A DNA stretch of 64,000 nucleotides from Endotrypanum monterogeii (taxonomy: Eukaryota > Euglenozoa > Kinetoplastea > Trypanosomatida > Trypanosomatidae): NCBI GenBank assembly GCA_000333855.2, contig CM007318.1, positions 217,973 through 281,972 of the forward strand. Direction: 5' to 3'. Below the pieces are notes generated by a model, which did no database searches, was not told where the DNA came from, and worked only from the letters and a program-made list of their open reading frames with translations. Position 1 is the first letter of the stretch; every line of letters begins with the position of its first letter. Positions 9,896 through 19,822 of this stretch are shown here, in pieces. The position numbers and the translations under genes are program-made.

Positions 9896-12800
9896 ATGTC
9901 GTCACATGATGTCCCCACTGACACTGACAGCAGGCATACGAAATCGCTATCGCTGCAAGACATCGTGAAGAGCTCACTGTGGCACCTGACCTTCTTTCCC
10001 GTGTGGGGATCGATATGGGACACCGCACCAGCGGCAGGCACGTATTCCTCGACGGAGCCGAAAGGGGCTAGTGACAGGGTGGTGATGATGCGTACAGTTG
10101 ACAGCCTTGCGCTCTTGGAAGCAGTGGGGTACACGGAGGCCGGCCGCGCAGCTCGGCAGCTGTGGCGCGCACACGCTGCTGACCCAACGTCTTCCCTGCT
10201 CCCGCAGTCGGCGTCTACAGAACAGAACATTTGGCTCGACAAGCTGTGCGCTGCAGTGCTTCGCCAAGAAGGGGCTACTCCCTCCGTATCTAGCAGCAGA
10301 ACCGGTATGCTAGCGGTTGTCTTGGCAGAGGTACAGCAGGAATCTATGCAGCACACGCCCTCGACCGCGTTTGATATGCTTTTCGAGGAACTCGCTCACG
10401 ACTACGTAAAGCATCTCGCAAGTGCGACCTCTGCAGAGTCAAAGCTCAGTGACCAACAGCGTCGTGGAGTTTCCATGTTTCACTGCGTTGCTCGGCATCC
10501 ACAGAAAACTGCTGGGGCAGTGTCCTCGGAGAAGTCGGCGTCTGCTGGTCGGCACCAACGCGAGTGGTATGAAGCCCGTCTGTATGCAGCTCTCGCGTGC
10601 AGCACCAGCATGTCTACCCCCGGACCTCTTGCGCGACTCCTTGTTGCCTACGCCCATAAGGACGATGGGCGGCTACAGGATGTGGCCAGCTCAAACCTTC
10701 ACTGCTACCTTGACGAGTTCCACGGTAGCCACGAGACAAAGAATCGAATCAACGCACCATCCACCACAAGCGCAGTCAATGATACTGCTCCTGAAGTACT
10801 TGCTCGCGTGCGTCTCAGCGGTGTTGTAGCTGGTGTCCTGGAGTATGCACTCTGCGGGGCTCGAATACGTACCGCACTTTCAGTCTCTAAGCTGCGTGCT
10901 TGCATCTCTGCCGCAAACTCATCACGGGAGCAGCCTCCGCCGATCACGGGACCCTTGCTCTCTGTCGCCCCCCATGTGCCCTACTACGCTGCACTGCTCC
11001 TCAACCTTTTAATGGAGGAGTGCAGCTACTATAATCAAACAGCCCCAGCGGGCACTAGCAACGAGGAGACAGGGGTCACCGCAGCGGTACTGCACACTGT
11101 GCAGGAACTACTCTTCACAGTTGTTCTGGGGAGCGGGACGCAGCACATGCACAACAGGCCTGATCCTTCAGCTGCAACGAAGAGGCCCCGTGCGGAAGGC
11201 AGTGGGGGCCTCGGTGTGACACGTTTGGCGATGGCCGTGGAAACAACCCGCGGTGTGACATTGTCGGAGGCGGACGCCATTTCGCAAGAGTTTTTCCCGG
11301 CTCTGGTTCAGCAGTTGGGTCTGGAGTGGGTGTGGTCGCCCCTTCTACGACACTTGATGAGCCTAGACAAGATCCAACTCTCCGCAGATCAAGTCGGAGT
11401 GCGCGCAGGCCTGGCACCCGCCTCATCACTGAGCGTGCGATGGAGCAGCTACATGCTTATGGATACGATTCTTCTATCGCTCGCCCGAAAAACCTATCCG
11501 CAGCGTCTCCTGGATATTCTTCCCGGGAGCTACGAGCGTCTTCTGAGTAACCTGGATCTGTTACCCCCGATGCGCTCACAGGGCGACGACGGAGCTGATG
11601 ACTCACGCACCGATGTGGGGCGCCACTCTGGCGGTCCTGTGCTGTTCGACATGCCTCTCTACTACCGTGAACCGGCGTCTGCGCTTGTTGCGTATTTTGA
11701 GCGCGCCGGAGTTTCGGGGTTGCGCATAGAGGAAGTGGAGCGTATCCTCACTACCGCCACGAGTACGCATGCCATGGTCGTTCGGCTGAGAGCACAGGCG
11801 CCTTCGGGGCATGAGGTCGACGGACGCAGGGTCAGCGCTGGCGGTGAAAGTATAAGAGAGGCAGACCCCAGCCGTGAAGGCGGTGTCGACTCTCTGTACG
11901 CAAAGAAAGAACGTGCAGTATCACATACATACGCGTTGTCGCACGAGCGTGTCGAGAATCTTGTATCCCGCTATCAGGGCGAGGTGCTCCTCGCCGCGGT
12001 CGTGGTTTATACTCAGCTGCGCGTGCCAAGTCAAGTGCAGCAGCTGATGCGTGTGCTAGCACCGCTGTTCCTGAGGATACACCTGGCGTGGCGTACCCAC
12101 CACGACGGATGTAGTACCCTCTGGCTCCTGCAGCCTCGCACGGACTTTAGTGCGACAGGAACGACAGCCAGCGTCCCACGCTTCAGTGCTGAAGCGGATG
12201 TGCTCCTGAATCATGTCGGTTATGAGTTTTATCCCCTCGAGTGGCTTCCAGCTGCGCTGGGCACGAGCACAGCGCAGGAGGAATTATCACTTGATCGACT
12301 CGCTTTCCCCTACTCCCTCATGGCCGCGGTAGGGCACCAATTCCAGCTTCGGCTGCGCGGCACCCCATTGGGGAACAGTGGAGACGTAACGCTTCGACAC
12401 CCTGCCGGTCCTCGGACGTCAGTCGTGATGCCGTCGACAACTAGAGAGACGCTCCTTGTCACTGACAGAGGTGCAGACGAGAATGACACGAAGGCAACTG
12501 CAGCGGCATGGCGAAGGACGGAGCGCTTTCTGGTGGGGCTGATGCAACTCTGCTACCTCGACTCCAAGACGTCCTCGATGGAACTCGAGGGGACGCTGGC
12601 GGTGTCGTCAACCAGGCGCGTCTTGACAGCCAACGGCCGAAGTGCAACCTTGGGCTCGAATGGTGGAGCGACTGGTCTATCTGTGGTCCGCGGCAGCGGG
12701 GCGGACGTGGTTGCAGCGGCCGATGTTGCATCACATCGTCTACGCTCACTTCTGCAGCAGCCCGCTGTGATGGACGCCATGTGGGGTACTATGGAAAGCA

Positions 12801-13606
12801 CTGCCTCTGCTCGAGAGAGGAGATCATCCCAACGTAGCCGTCAGCATCCTGAAAATCGGCTGCAATCGATACCCGTTGTGTCAGAGGTACACGAACACCT
12901 TCGCTCCATGCAGCAGCTTCTGCAGGAATACGGTTCTGCCTCCTTCGATACAACGGTGGAAGCTGCCGACTTCGCCCTGACCATTGCACAAGCCTTCCTT
13001 CCTCTGTCAAGCGGGACAAGTGCGTTCTCTTACACGGCATCTCGCACAACAGGGCCCACCACCCTGGCAGCAAAGAAGAGTGAGGCTCTCCTGCGCTCTG
13101 GACTGGAGTGGGGCAATGCGGTCGTGGGACACGCTGCGACCAAAGCGAGAGTGCAATCGCAACTGCAACAAAACTCATCCTTTCCGGCAGGGCTTGCGCA
13201 CGTCTACAACAGTGCTACCGTGGACACTGTGGGGCTCGCGCGGAGTGCACTGCGCTACGTGCCACAGCGTATCTGGGAAAAAATATGCACCCATCAAGCC
13301 GAGAGACTTGCCCTGGCTCAGCGACTCAAAAAATGGAACCTGGGCCTCCTAGAAAGCACGCCGATCACCTCAGAGCCAACAAAGTGTGATATGGACAATG
13401 CACACACTTTCGATCCACTGCTGATGGAACAATGGACGCAGTGGGAACGTGTCTTGGAGCAGTTGGGACTTTCTGGGCACCTTGAAGGCGGCGTCTCTAC
13501 TTGCCCAAGAACGACACTCCACCCATTCTCTTCCTCAGTGGAGGACATCACGTGTGCGCAGTGGTTGTGGTATTCACCGTACTTTTCGGCTGAGATGGAG
13601 CCTTGA
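9896..13606 (+). CDS. Conserved-type hypothetical protein, 1,236 aa
   Basis: I do not recognise this protein. The frame extends upstream to a GTG at 9749, but that extension crosses a histidine-rich low-complexity stretch and the T-tract used for splicing, so the ATG at 9896 is chosen. It has no signal peptide or clear membrane segment. It is mostly helical and leucine/alanine-rich, with serine/threonine-rich linkers (about nt 12,400-12,850), in the style of a scaffold or helical-solenoid protein. A tryptophan-rich patch near the N terminus (residues about 26-40, WHLTFFPVWGSIW) and a coherent helical block at about nt 11,930-12,110 are the most distinctive parts. It lies in the plus-strand cluster between the IF1-like and OFD1-like genes; neighbours say little about function in this kind of genome. 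Confidence 0.85.
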   Translation: MSSHDVPTDTDSRHTKSLSLQDIVKSSLWHLTFFPVWGSIWDTAPAAGTYSSTEPKGASDRVVMMRTVDSLALLEAVGYTEAGRAARQLWRAHAADPTSSLLPQSASTEQNIWLDKLCAAVLRQEGATPSVSSSRTGMLAVVLAEVQQESMQHTPSTAFDMLFEELAHDYVKHLASATSAESKLSDQQRRGVSMFHCVARHPQKTAGAVSSEKSASAGRHQREWYEARLYAALACSTSMSTPGPLARLLVAYAHKDDGRLQDVASSNLHCYLDEFHGSHETKNRINAPSTTSAVNDTAPEVLARVRLSGVVAGVLEYALCGARIRTALSVSKLRACISAANSSREQPPPITGPLLSVAPHVPYYAALLLNLLMEECSYYNQTAPAGTSNEETGVTAAVLHTVQELLFTVVLGSGTQHMHNRPDPSAATKRPRAEGSGGLGVTRLAMAVETTRGVTLSEADAISQEFFPALVQQLGLEWVWSPLLRHLMSLDKIQLSADQVGVRAGLAPASSLSVRWSSYMLMDTILLSLARKTYPQRLLDILPGSYERLLSNLDLLPPMRSQGDDGADDSRTDVGRHSGGPVLFDMPLYYREPASALVAYFERAGVSGLRIEEVERILTTATSTHAMVVRLRAQAPSGHEVDGRRVSAGGESIREADPSREGGVDSLYAKKERAVSHTYALSHERVENLVSRYQGEVLLAAVVVYTQLRVPSQVQQLMRVLAPLFLRIHLAWRTHHDGCSTLWLLQPRTDFSATGTTASVPRFSAEADVLLNHVGYEFYPLEWLPAALGTSTAQEELSLDRLAFPYSLMAAVGHQFQLRLRGTPLGNSGDVTLRHPAGPRTSVVMPSTTRETLLVTDRGADENDTKATAAAWRRTERFLVGLMQLCYLDSKTSSMELEGTLAVSSTRRVLTANGRSATLGSNGGATGLSVVRGSGADVVAAADVASHRLRSLLQQPAVMDAMWGTMESTASARERRSSQRSRQHPENRLQSIPVVSEVHEHLRSMQQLLQEYGSASFDTTVEAADFALTIAQAFLPLSSGTSAFSYTASRTTGPTTLAAKKSEALLRSGLEWGNAVVGHAATKARVQSQLQQNSSFPAGLAHVYNSATVDTVGLARSALRYVPQRIWEKICTHQAERLALAQRLKKWNLGLLESTPITSEPTKCDMDNAHTFDPLLMEQWTQWERVLEQLGLSGHLEGGVSTCPRTTLHPFSSSVEDITCAQWLWYSPYFSAEMEP

Positions 13607-13742
13607 GAACTACTCCAAAGATGGCAGTCCCTCGTTGCCTGCCCGTATCGCCCGCGGCAGTGACGGTGGTCGGCGAGATAACGCCCCAGTTTTTTTTTCT
13701 TTTCTACCCCGTCTCCCCGTCCTAACTCTCTTACCCCGTATC

Positions 13743-13755
13743 TGTGTGTGTGTGC

Positions 13756-13786
<31 letters not shown>
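13743..13786. repeat. (GT)n microsatellite
   Basis: A GT dinucleotide tract of about 44 bases with one GC interruption, in the 3' flank of the preceding gene. Confidence 0.95.
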
Positions 13787-13789
<3 letters not shown>

Positions 13790-14072
13790 ATAGACACGAA
13801 CTTGCTAGGCTTCTGTTCGTCATCTAGCTGATAGCCGATCCTCATGATGAGCACCTGCCGCGTACCGCAGCGAAGGAATGATGAGGTTTAGGAGAAATTG
13901 GGCACATCAGGAATAAAATGGAAGGCACCCCACCCCACTCTCTCGCTCACCCACTCCTGTCATCCCTCCGTCCGTTGTGCTTCTGATCTCTGTATGGTGT
14001 ATAAAAGGAGTGGGGACAAAAGGCACACATGATTTTGAAAAGAAAAATATATGCGCACACACGAACACACGT

Positions 14073-14076
<4 letters not shown>

Positions 14077-14108
<32 letters not shown>

Positions 14109-14120
14109 GTGTGTGTGTGT
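14077..14120. repeat. Compound (AT)n-(GT)n microsatellite
   Basis: About 31 bases of alternating AT followed, after one C, by about 13 bases of GT repeat. Confidence 0.95.
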
Positions 14121-14726
14121 TCTGGCGGCATTGGTGCGAAGGCGTGTGCCTGAGCAAATGGTCTGCATTGTGTGGGCCTCTCACGTCTCGTAATTTCCCT
14201 CTGTCTCTGTCTTGTTCGAACCTCTGTCTTTCCGTCACTGTCCCATATATCCTCCCCTCTTGTGCAGGGTAGACGAAGCACATCCTCGCAGTGCTCCGCT
14301 GCGCACACACACAGTCACACAACAGGAAGAAAAGAAGAGGTGTGACCTCTCTGGCACCCAGCCACACTTGCTGACAGAAAACGCCTCAGTGGTGTTGCGT
14401 GCTCCGTGTGTCGCCACACGAAAGCATAAACTCGGTATCCACATAGAATTTGGAGAATCGAAGACTGCTCCCCCCCCCCCCAAGGTTCAAACGGTATCCT
14501 CGCACATACCCCAGATCGCACCGCCTTCTCCCCTATTTGCTTCAATACACAAATAAGCTCGTGTGTGGTTACCCCCTCTTGTACACATACACCTACACGC
14601 ACACACACACACACAAACAGGGTGACATAGACGCAGTAACGCGATATCCTCGGTGTCTTATCCTGTTAAGTCCCCCATGGAAAGGTGCAACGCACGAATA
14701 CACATGTACAACCACATACAATAGCA

Positions 14727-17282
14727 ATGTCTATATCCAGCGAAAATGACTCAGTGTCTCGGGCCCATGGTATACGTGATGTGCCCCCGTCCAACACAGG
14801 GGGTAGCAAGCTGTCCACGCTGTCCGTCGGCGAGCTGCGCACTGCGATGCAGCATCACCTCCGCTCCACAGGGGCGCTGCGTCAGCTCAAAACACAGCTT
14901 CGGGGCATGGTACTCACAGAGCTTCTGCAACATCCCAAGACGGCCAGAATGCTCATCCACGGTACATCGCAGTCGGTCCCATCGTCCCGAGCGGAGGCAT
15001 ACGGAAAGCTAGAAGACAAAAATCCCCCCACCCTGGAACCTCTTAGCACCCCCTCGGTAGACCTCACCTCGGGGCGCAGAGACCAAACGCTGCAAACATG
15101 GTCCTGTGGACTGGCTGATGCCCTCGTTGAGAACCACCTGCGTCGCACAAGGCGTGCCATGTCCCTCTCTATCTTCAGCACAGAAGCCGAAGTACATCCA
15201 TTCAGTGTGAGCGGCGCCCCATCGGAGGAGGAACAGTACCTCGCTCAACTTTTTCGGCAGACCCACTCTGGTGCGCCGGCCAACCCAGAGGACGAAATTC
15301 TCACCCCCTCCCCGTCCCGCTCTGCGAAAAGTGTTTTACAGCGACTTGTGGAGGACTGCGTTGCACGGCAGGGCCTCAGCAACACCGCCGAGTCGCCCCG
15401 GCACTTACACAGTTGCAGTACGCAAACGGACGCGGTCATCAGCACCGACCAAACAACCAGTCCTCTAAATTCCCTGGAGTGCCGCCTTGCCGCCGTGGAC
15501 GCCAAGTATGCGCTTACGTTTTCGCAGCTCAAGCAGACACGGGGCACGGGCGAGCAGCCCTTTTTTCTTCGCTCCGAAGTGGAACGTCGACTGCAGCAGT
15601 ATAAAAGTGATATGCACGCGCAGCTACGAAGCGAGTACGAGCAAAAGTATAACACCTTCACTCGGGTCAAGCTTCAAGAAGCACGCGACGATGCCGAGAG
15701 ACGGTACCGCGTTCTGGTACAGTGCAAAACAGAGGAGCTGACTGAAATGGAGCGCAGTGCTGTTGTCAAGCTGGAGCAGGAGCAACAGCGACTGAAGCTG
15801 GCGTGGGAAGATATTCACCAGCAGCGCTCAGACCTGGAGAGGCGTCAGTGCGACGCAATGAAGCAGTTGTCGGAATACGACGCAGCGAAGCAGCGAAGTG
15901 ACGCCGAAATTTACTCGTGGAAGGAGAAAACACGTGCGTTGCAACTGCAGTGTGCCAAGTGGGAAGAACTGTGCGAGACGCGGCTCATGGAACTAGATGG
16001 TGCTCGCAGTCGTGAGGGGCGACGTGTGGAAGACATTCGTCGCCTACAGGCAGAGCACGCAGCGGAACTTCGGCTCAAAGATGAAGAGATCAGCCGTCTT
16101 CGCTACCGTCTCCGCCTCGTCGCGCGTGAGGGCGACCATCCTCGCTCAGGAACAACACCAGAAGGCTCAGCAGATCGAAAACGCAGAGCGGACGCCACGT
16201 TAATATCGTCGCTGGCGCAACCCAGCAGTGCAACGTCGCAGATGGATCCACAGCAGGCCTACAGTATGCATCTCCGCTTCGAGGAGCTGCAGCGGAACGC
16301 ATCAGGGCGGCAGCAAGAGCGGTGGGATGCGGCCTGGGCGAGTGGCCCTGCGGTCACTGCCACTGGCATTCACCAGTCCGGCAGTAACGCACACACCGTG
16401 GTTTCCTCCGTGCCACCCAGCATCGCGGTGATGCCCTCAGCAGGACATGTGTTTTCAGAACTTCATGACCCGAATCCTGCGGTGGGATCCCGATCGCCTC
16501 AGGCCACAGCCGACCAGTGGTCTCATCATCGCCCAGCAGACACAGACGAGCGAGTGACCATGTCAGTCGCCCCAAGCGCCGCTCTCACCCTGAATACTGG
16601 CCCAGCAGCTCCATCACCCCCCTCACCAAAGGAAAACCCCCCAATGCAAACGGCCACCCCTGCAGCCGCTGCGTCTTTCTCGACCGCCCCCGACGAGCGC
16701 CAGAAAAGCACCACGTCGTCAAAGAAGTCCCCCAGCACCAGCGTCCCATCAACAAGACCCTCATCCTCTGCATCGACTACACAGGTAACTCTTGAGAAGA
16801 CACAAAATGTGCAAAGTGTTGGAATCCCTCGTACTCAGTCATCTGAGTCGTCTGGCGCGCGTACGAGTGTGTCATCGAGTACCTCAGCAGCGCCCGCGCC
16901 GATGAGTGCCCGCGATGCATACAATGAAGATTCGGAGATCAGAAGTGCGGCTGTCGCACGTCTCAAAGCCGTGGCTGCGGAAGAGGAAGACGGTCGTGGT
17001 GAAATGCAGTCAGAGGAAGCCAGCGCGCGCAACAGCATTGCGTGGCTTGAGGGAAATCGGCGAGAGCTCCTAGCGGAAGAATTGAAGCGTGAACGCGGTA
17101 AAGATAGCGGAAGCGACAGCAGTGTAGGCCGCGGCGCAGCCCCTCCCTGGAAGAAGCTTGGCGGCGGGACTTTGGGTCACCAGCCTGGCGGCAGTGCCGT
17201 CAACATCAAGTTCGACGAATCCTTCAGTAGTGATGACTCGGCGCTCCTTCACGACTCAAATGAAGACGAGTCGGATTTCTGA
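14727..17282 (+). CDS. OFD1-like basal-body/centriole protein
   Basis: An 851-aa protein. Near the N terminus (residues about 30-70) is a LisH-type helix pair with LSVGELRTAMQHHL and LRQLKTQLRGMV, the pattern shared by OFD1 and FOP-family proteins. A long charged coiled coil follows (about nt 15,560-16,130), starting with a block like OFD1's (EVERRLQQYKSDMHAQL). The C-terminal half is serine/threonine/proline-rich and acidic at the end. OFD1 sits at the distal centriole and is needed for distal appendages and ciliogenesis; a trypanosomatid homologue would sit at the basal body of the flagellum (inference). The start at 14727 is chosen over a GTG at 14685, since the ATG is the first in frame. 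The combination of LisH and coiled coil supports the call, but coiled-coil similarity alone is not decisive. Confidence 0.7.
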   Translation: MSISSENDSVSRAHGIRDVPPSNTGGSKLSTLSVGELRTAMQHHLRSTGALRQLKTQLRGMVLTELLQHPKTARMLIHGTSQSVPSSRAEAYGKLEDKNPPTLEPLSTPSVDLTSGRRDQTLQTWSCGLADALVENHLRRTRRAMSLSIFSTEAEVHPFSVSGAPSEEEQYLAQLFRQTHSGAPANPEDEILTPSPSRSAKSVLQRLVEDCVARQGLSNTAESPRHLHSCSTQTDAVISTDQTTSPLNSLECRLAAVDAKYALTFSQLKQTRGTGEQPFFLRSEVERRLQQYKSDMHAQLRSEYEQKYNTFTRVKLQEARDDAERRYRVLVQCKTEELTEMERSAVVKLEQEQQRLKLAWEDIHQQRSDLERRQCDAMKQLSEYDAAKQRSDAEIYSWKEKTRALQLQCAKWEELCETRLMELDGARSREGRRVEDIRRLQAEHAAELRLKDEEISRLRYRLRLVAREGDHPRSGTTPEGSADRKRRADATLISSLAQPSSATSQMDPQQAYSMHLRFEELQRNASGRQQERWDAAWASGPAVTATGIHQSGSNAHTVVSSVPPSIAVMPSAGHVFSELHDPNPAVGSRSPQATADQWSHHRPADTDERVTMSVAPSAALTLNTGPAAPSPPSPKENPPMQTATPAAAASFSTAPDERQKSTTSSKKSPSTSVPSTRPSSSASTTQVTLEKTQNVQSVGIPRTQSSESSGARTSVSSSTSAAPAPMSARDAYNEDSEIRSAAVARLKAVAAEEEDGRGEMQSEEASARNSIAWLEGNRRELLAEELKRERGKDSGSDSSVGRGAAPPWKKLGGGTLGHQPGGSAVNIKFDESFSSDDSALLHDSNEDESDF

Positions 17283-17372
17283 AGAAGAATTGAAGGTGCT
17301 CGTTCTTGCGTGACCCTCAACAGCATAAACCCCAAAGCGCACATTGCATACACCCGGCCGAGTTCTATGCGT

Positions 17373-17403
<31 letters not shown>

Positions 17404-17630
17404 GAGGGGGGGGGGACTGGGGGCCCGAGTATGGAAGAATAGAGAAGTTTCGCGTCCGTATAGATGAAATAACCCCACTCACATATCAGAAGAGCCACTG
17501 CACCTCGACGCGCTGGACGTATGGAATTCCATACGATTATAAGCTCCGTGGTGTTGATGTGGTTGTATCATCCCTCCCCCGACCCCTTTTGGTTTTTTTT
17601 CCTTGTACCTCTTTCTGTCAACTCCATGAA

Positions 17631-17661
<31 letters not shown>

Positions 17662-17911
17662 TATACCCACGCACCGAACCCAAGACTCAGTGACTCTCCA
17701 ATAGAGGCGGCCTTGGTATCATCCTCACACTTTCGCCACGGATGCTTTCCTGTCGCACTGTCTTGGCCCTCCCTCCCATTCCTCCTTTGTGCGCAAATAC
17801 GCTACGGAATAACAATAACACCGTGTCATTGCGAGCTACGCTGAGGATTTTTTTTTATATGCAGAGAAAGCGATACTATGATATATATGCCACTATTCAT
17901 CTTTCTCCACT

Positions 17912-17942
<31 letters not shown>

Positions 17943-18248
17943 TCTACTCGGCATATGTGTATCCGTGCCGTGTGTGCGTGTGAACCATTCGATCGACCAC
18001 AAACGGTGCTGAACCTGATAAATGCACAATGCTCACAATATGAAGTCCTGCATAGCTCCTCACATATTGCACAGAGCATTTACCTAATATTAGCGAACCC
18101 TCCCCTCACACCGCTGAGACTGCTCTACATCCCCTACTATTCGTGCCTTCCGGATCGGACATCGAACTACCGACTTGGTGTCCAGACAAACGCGCGTCCT
18201 CTCTTCTCCCCCAAAGCCCCTCCCCTCCCCTCCAAAACAATATCGACG
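17283..18248. other. Intergenic region upstream of the nitronate monooxygenase-like gene
   Basis: No gene seen. It holds (GT)n at 17371-17403 followed by a G-run at 17405-17414, (AT)n at 17639-17665 and (CA)n at 17915-17941. A pyrimidine-rich stretch at about 18,196-18,235, containing an AG, lies just before the start at 18249 and is the likely trans-splice signal. Confidence 0.65.
17639..17665. repeat. (AT)n microsatellite
   Basis: A perfect alternating AT tract directly after a run of nine or ten A. Confidence 0.95.
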
Positions 18249-19202
18249 ATGCAAGCGAATCGAGTGACTTCACTTTTTGGAGTGAAGTACCCCATCGTTC
18301 AGGGGGGTATGATCTGGTGCAGTGGATGGCGTCTCGCATCAGCCGTCAGCAACGCCGGTGGCCTCGGACTCATCGGTGCCGGCTCCATGAATTTTGAAAC
18401 TTTTCAGCACCACGTGCGCCGCTGCAAAGAAACCGCAAAGAAGCCCTTCGGCGTCAACATCTCCCTCAACCGCGATGTGGCGCAGTATGTAGAGCTCATA
18501 ATCGAGGAGAAAGTCCCCATCGTTTTCACTAGCGCTGGTAGCCCTAAGCTCTGGACTCAGAAGCTTCAGAGTCATGGCATCAAAGTGGCGCACGTCGTAC
18601 CCAGCTGCAAACTTGCCCTCAAGTGCGAGGCAGCAGGAGTCGATGCCGTCGTAGCCGAGGGGTTCGAAGCTGGTGGCCACAACGGAATCGAAGAAATCGC
18701 CACCATGACGCTCATACCGCAGGTGCGCAAAGCTCTGGCGCCTGAGATTCCCCTACTCGCCGCAGGTGGCATTGCGAGTGGGGAGGCGATGTTAGCGGCC
18801 ATGGCCCTTGGTGCAGAGGGTGTTCAGGTGGGCACACGCTTCGCTGTCACTCGAGAAAGCTCAGCAGCGGAGGAGTTCAAGAAGAGGTGCACAGAGGCGG
18901 GAGAGAGCGACACGTTCTTGACCATGAAACAGTACATGCCAACTCGTCTCATGCTGAACGACTACGGAAAAGCGGTTCGTCGTCTTGCCGAGTCGGGCGC
19001 CACGAAGGCACAGCTGGAAGAGTTTCGGGGGAAAGGTCGCACGAGGGAAGGAATGTTTGATGGTGATGTCACGCGCGGCGAGCTGGAGATTGGTCAAATC
19101 GTGTCCGCCTGCAAAGACATTCCGACCGCTGCGGAAGTGGTGGTGCGCATGATGACGGAATTCGACACTCGCAGAGAGCAAGTTGCAAAGATGAAGCTGT
19201 AG
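18249..19202 (+). CDS. Nitronate monooxygenase / FabK-like FMN enzyme
   Basis: A 317-aa TIM-barrel flavoprotein of the nitronate monooxygenase (formerly 2-nitropropane dioxygenase) / enoyl-ACP reductase II superfamily. It opens with a typical FGVKYPIVQGGM strand, carries the catalytic histidine in GGHNG (His144), and has the FMN-phosphate loops AAGGIASGEAM and GVQVGTRF. The length is normal for the family. It should oxidise alkyl nitronates or propionate-3-nitronate, or reduce an enoyl thioester; sequence alone does not decide which. The frame continues about 500 bases upstream through repeats, but the ATG at 18249 starts exactly at the conserved domain. There is no obvious N-terminal targeting signal. 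The C-terminal residues are not the peroxisomal SKL type. Bacterial-like families of this sort may have arrived by transfer (inference). Confidence 0.9.
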   Translation: MQANRVTSLFGVKYPIVQGGMIWCSGWRLASAVSNAGGLGLIGAGSMNFETFQHHVRRCKETAKKPFGVNISLNRDVAQYVELIIEEKVPIVFTSAGSPKLWTQKLQSHGIKVAHVVPSCKLALKCEAAGVDAVVAEGFEAGGHNGIEEIATMTLIPQVRKALAPEIPLLAAGGIASGEAMLAAMALGAEGVQVGTRFAVTRESSAAEEFKKRCTEAGESDTFLTMKQYMPTRLMLNDYGKAVRRLAESGATKAQLEEFRGKGRTREGMFDGDVTRGELEIGQIVSACKDIPTAAEVVVRMMTEFDTRREQVAKMKL

Positions 19203-19624
19203 AAGGCATAAACACGTCCATCCATTCTCTCAGCGCGAAGCCACGAGATGGAGAGGGGGAAGGAATTCAGCGCCACTCCTCCACAAGAGGACAGAGCGTG
19301 TTTGCACGCTCGCTTATTCCCCCCCCCCCCACACACACACACCTGTAGGTGCGAGTGACTGCCAGACACTCAACCTGAGATCACGCTTCTTCTTCCTTTT
19401 TTTTGGTGGGTTCGGACACCTCTTCATCTCATGCTTCCCCTCCCTCTTAAACCATCGTTCCCGCGGCCAGTGGCAGCGATCATCTCCAGGAGGCGAACCC
19501 ACTCCCTATCATACGACATCATCTGTAACTGTGCCCAGATCACACCACGTCGCTCGCGTGTGTTTTTCGCGTCCCTCACGCCGGTCCCCAGCGGTTACAC
19601 CTGAGTGCGTCGTATCAGGGAGCA

Positions 19625-19822
19625 ATGCCCGTGGTACCCGTCCATGAACTCGTAAACACCAGCGAAGACATCTTCGATCTCCCCTCCTTAGGGAGCTTCC
19701 TAAGGGCTGCGCCGGTCCCATCCATTCATCAGCGTATTGACCGCAACACCGCTGTACAGAGAGAGAGAGAGACCACCTTCCCCAACGGAGCGCTCTGGTC
19801 CGTCGCATTAGTGCGGTCCTGA
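19625..19822 (+). CDS. Possible small ORF, 65 aa, doubtful
   Basis: An ATG frame of 65 codons lies 3' of the nitronate monooxygenase-like gene. It is preceded by a pyrimidine-rich stretch and a CAG at about 19,590, which would give a short 5' UTR. The first 45 residues have normal, non-repetitive protein composition (for example LPSLGSFLRAAPV). A (GA)n run at about 19,758-19,773 sits inside the frame, and a two-base change there would give a different C terminus. No homologue is recognised. It could equally be chance. Confidence 0.2.
   Translation: MPVVPVHELVNTSEDIFDLPSLGSFLRAAPVPSIHQRIDRNTAVQRERETTFPNGALWSVALVRS

Larger units (their letters stand above)
13607..14726. other. Intergenic region upstream of the OFD1-like gene
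   Basis: No gene seen. It contains (GT)n at 13743-13786, (AT)n at 14077-14107 passing directly into (GT)n at 14108-14120, a C-run at 14471-14481 and (CA)n at about 14597-14614. Confidence 0.65.

Noticed and set aside
14212..14221. GTTCGAACC, like a tRNA T-loop
   Set aside because: No matching T-stem, anticodon arm or acceptor stem is present on either strand around it.
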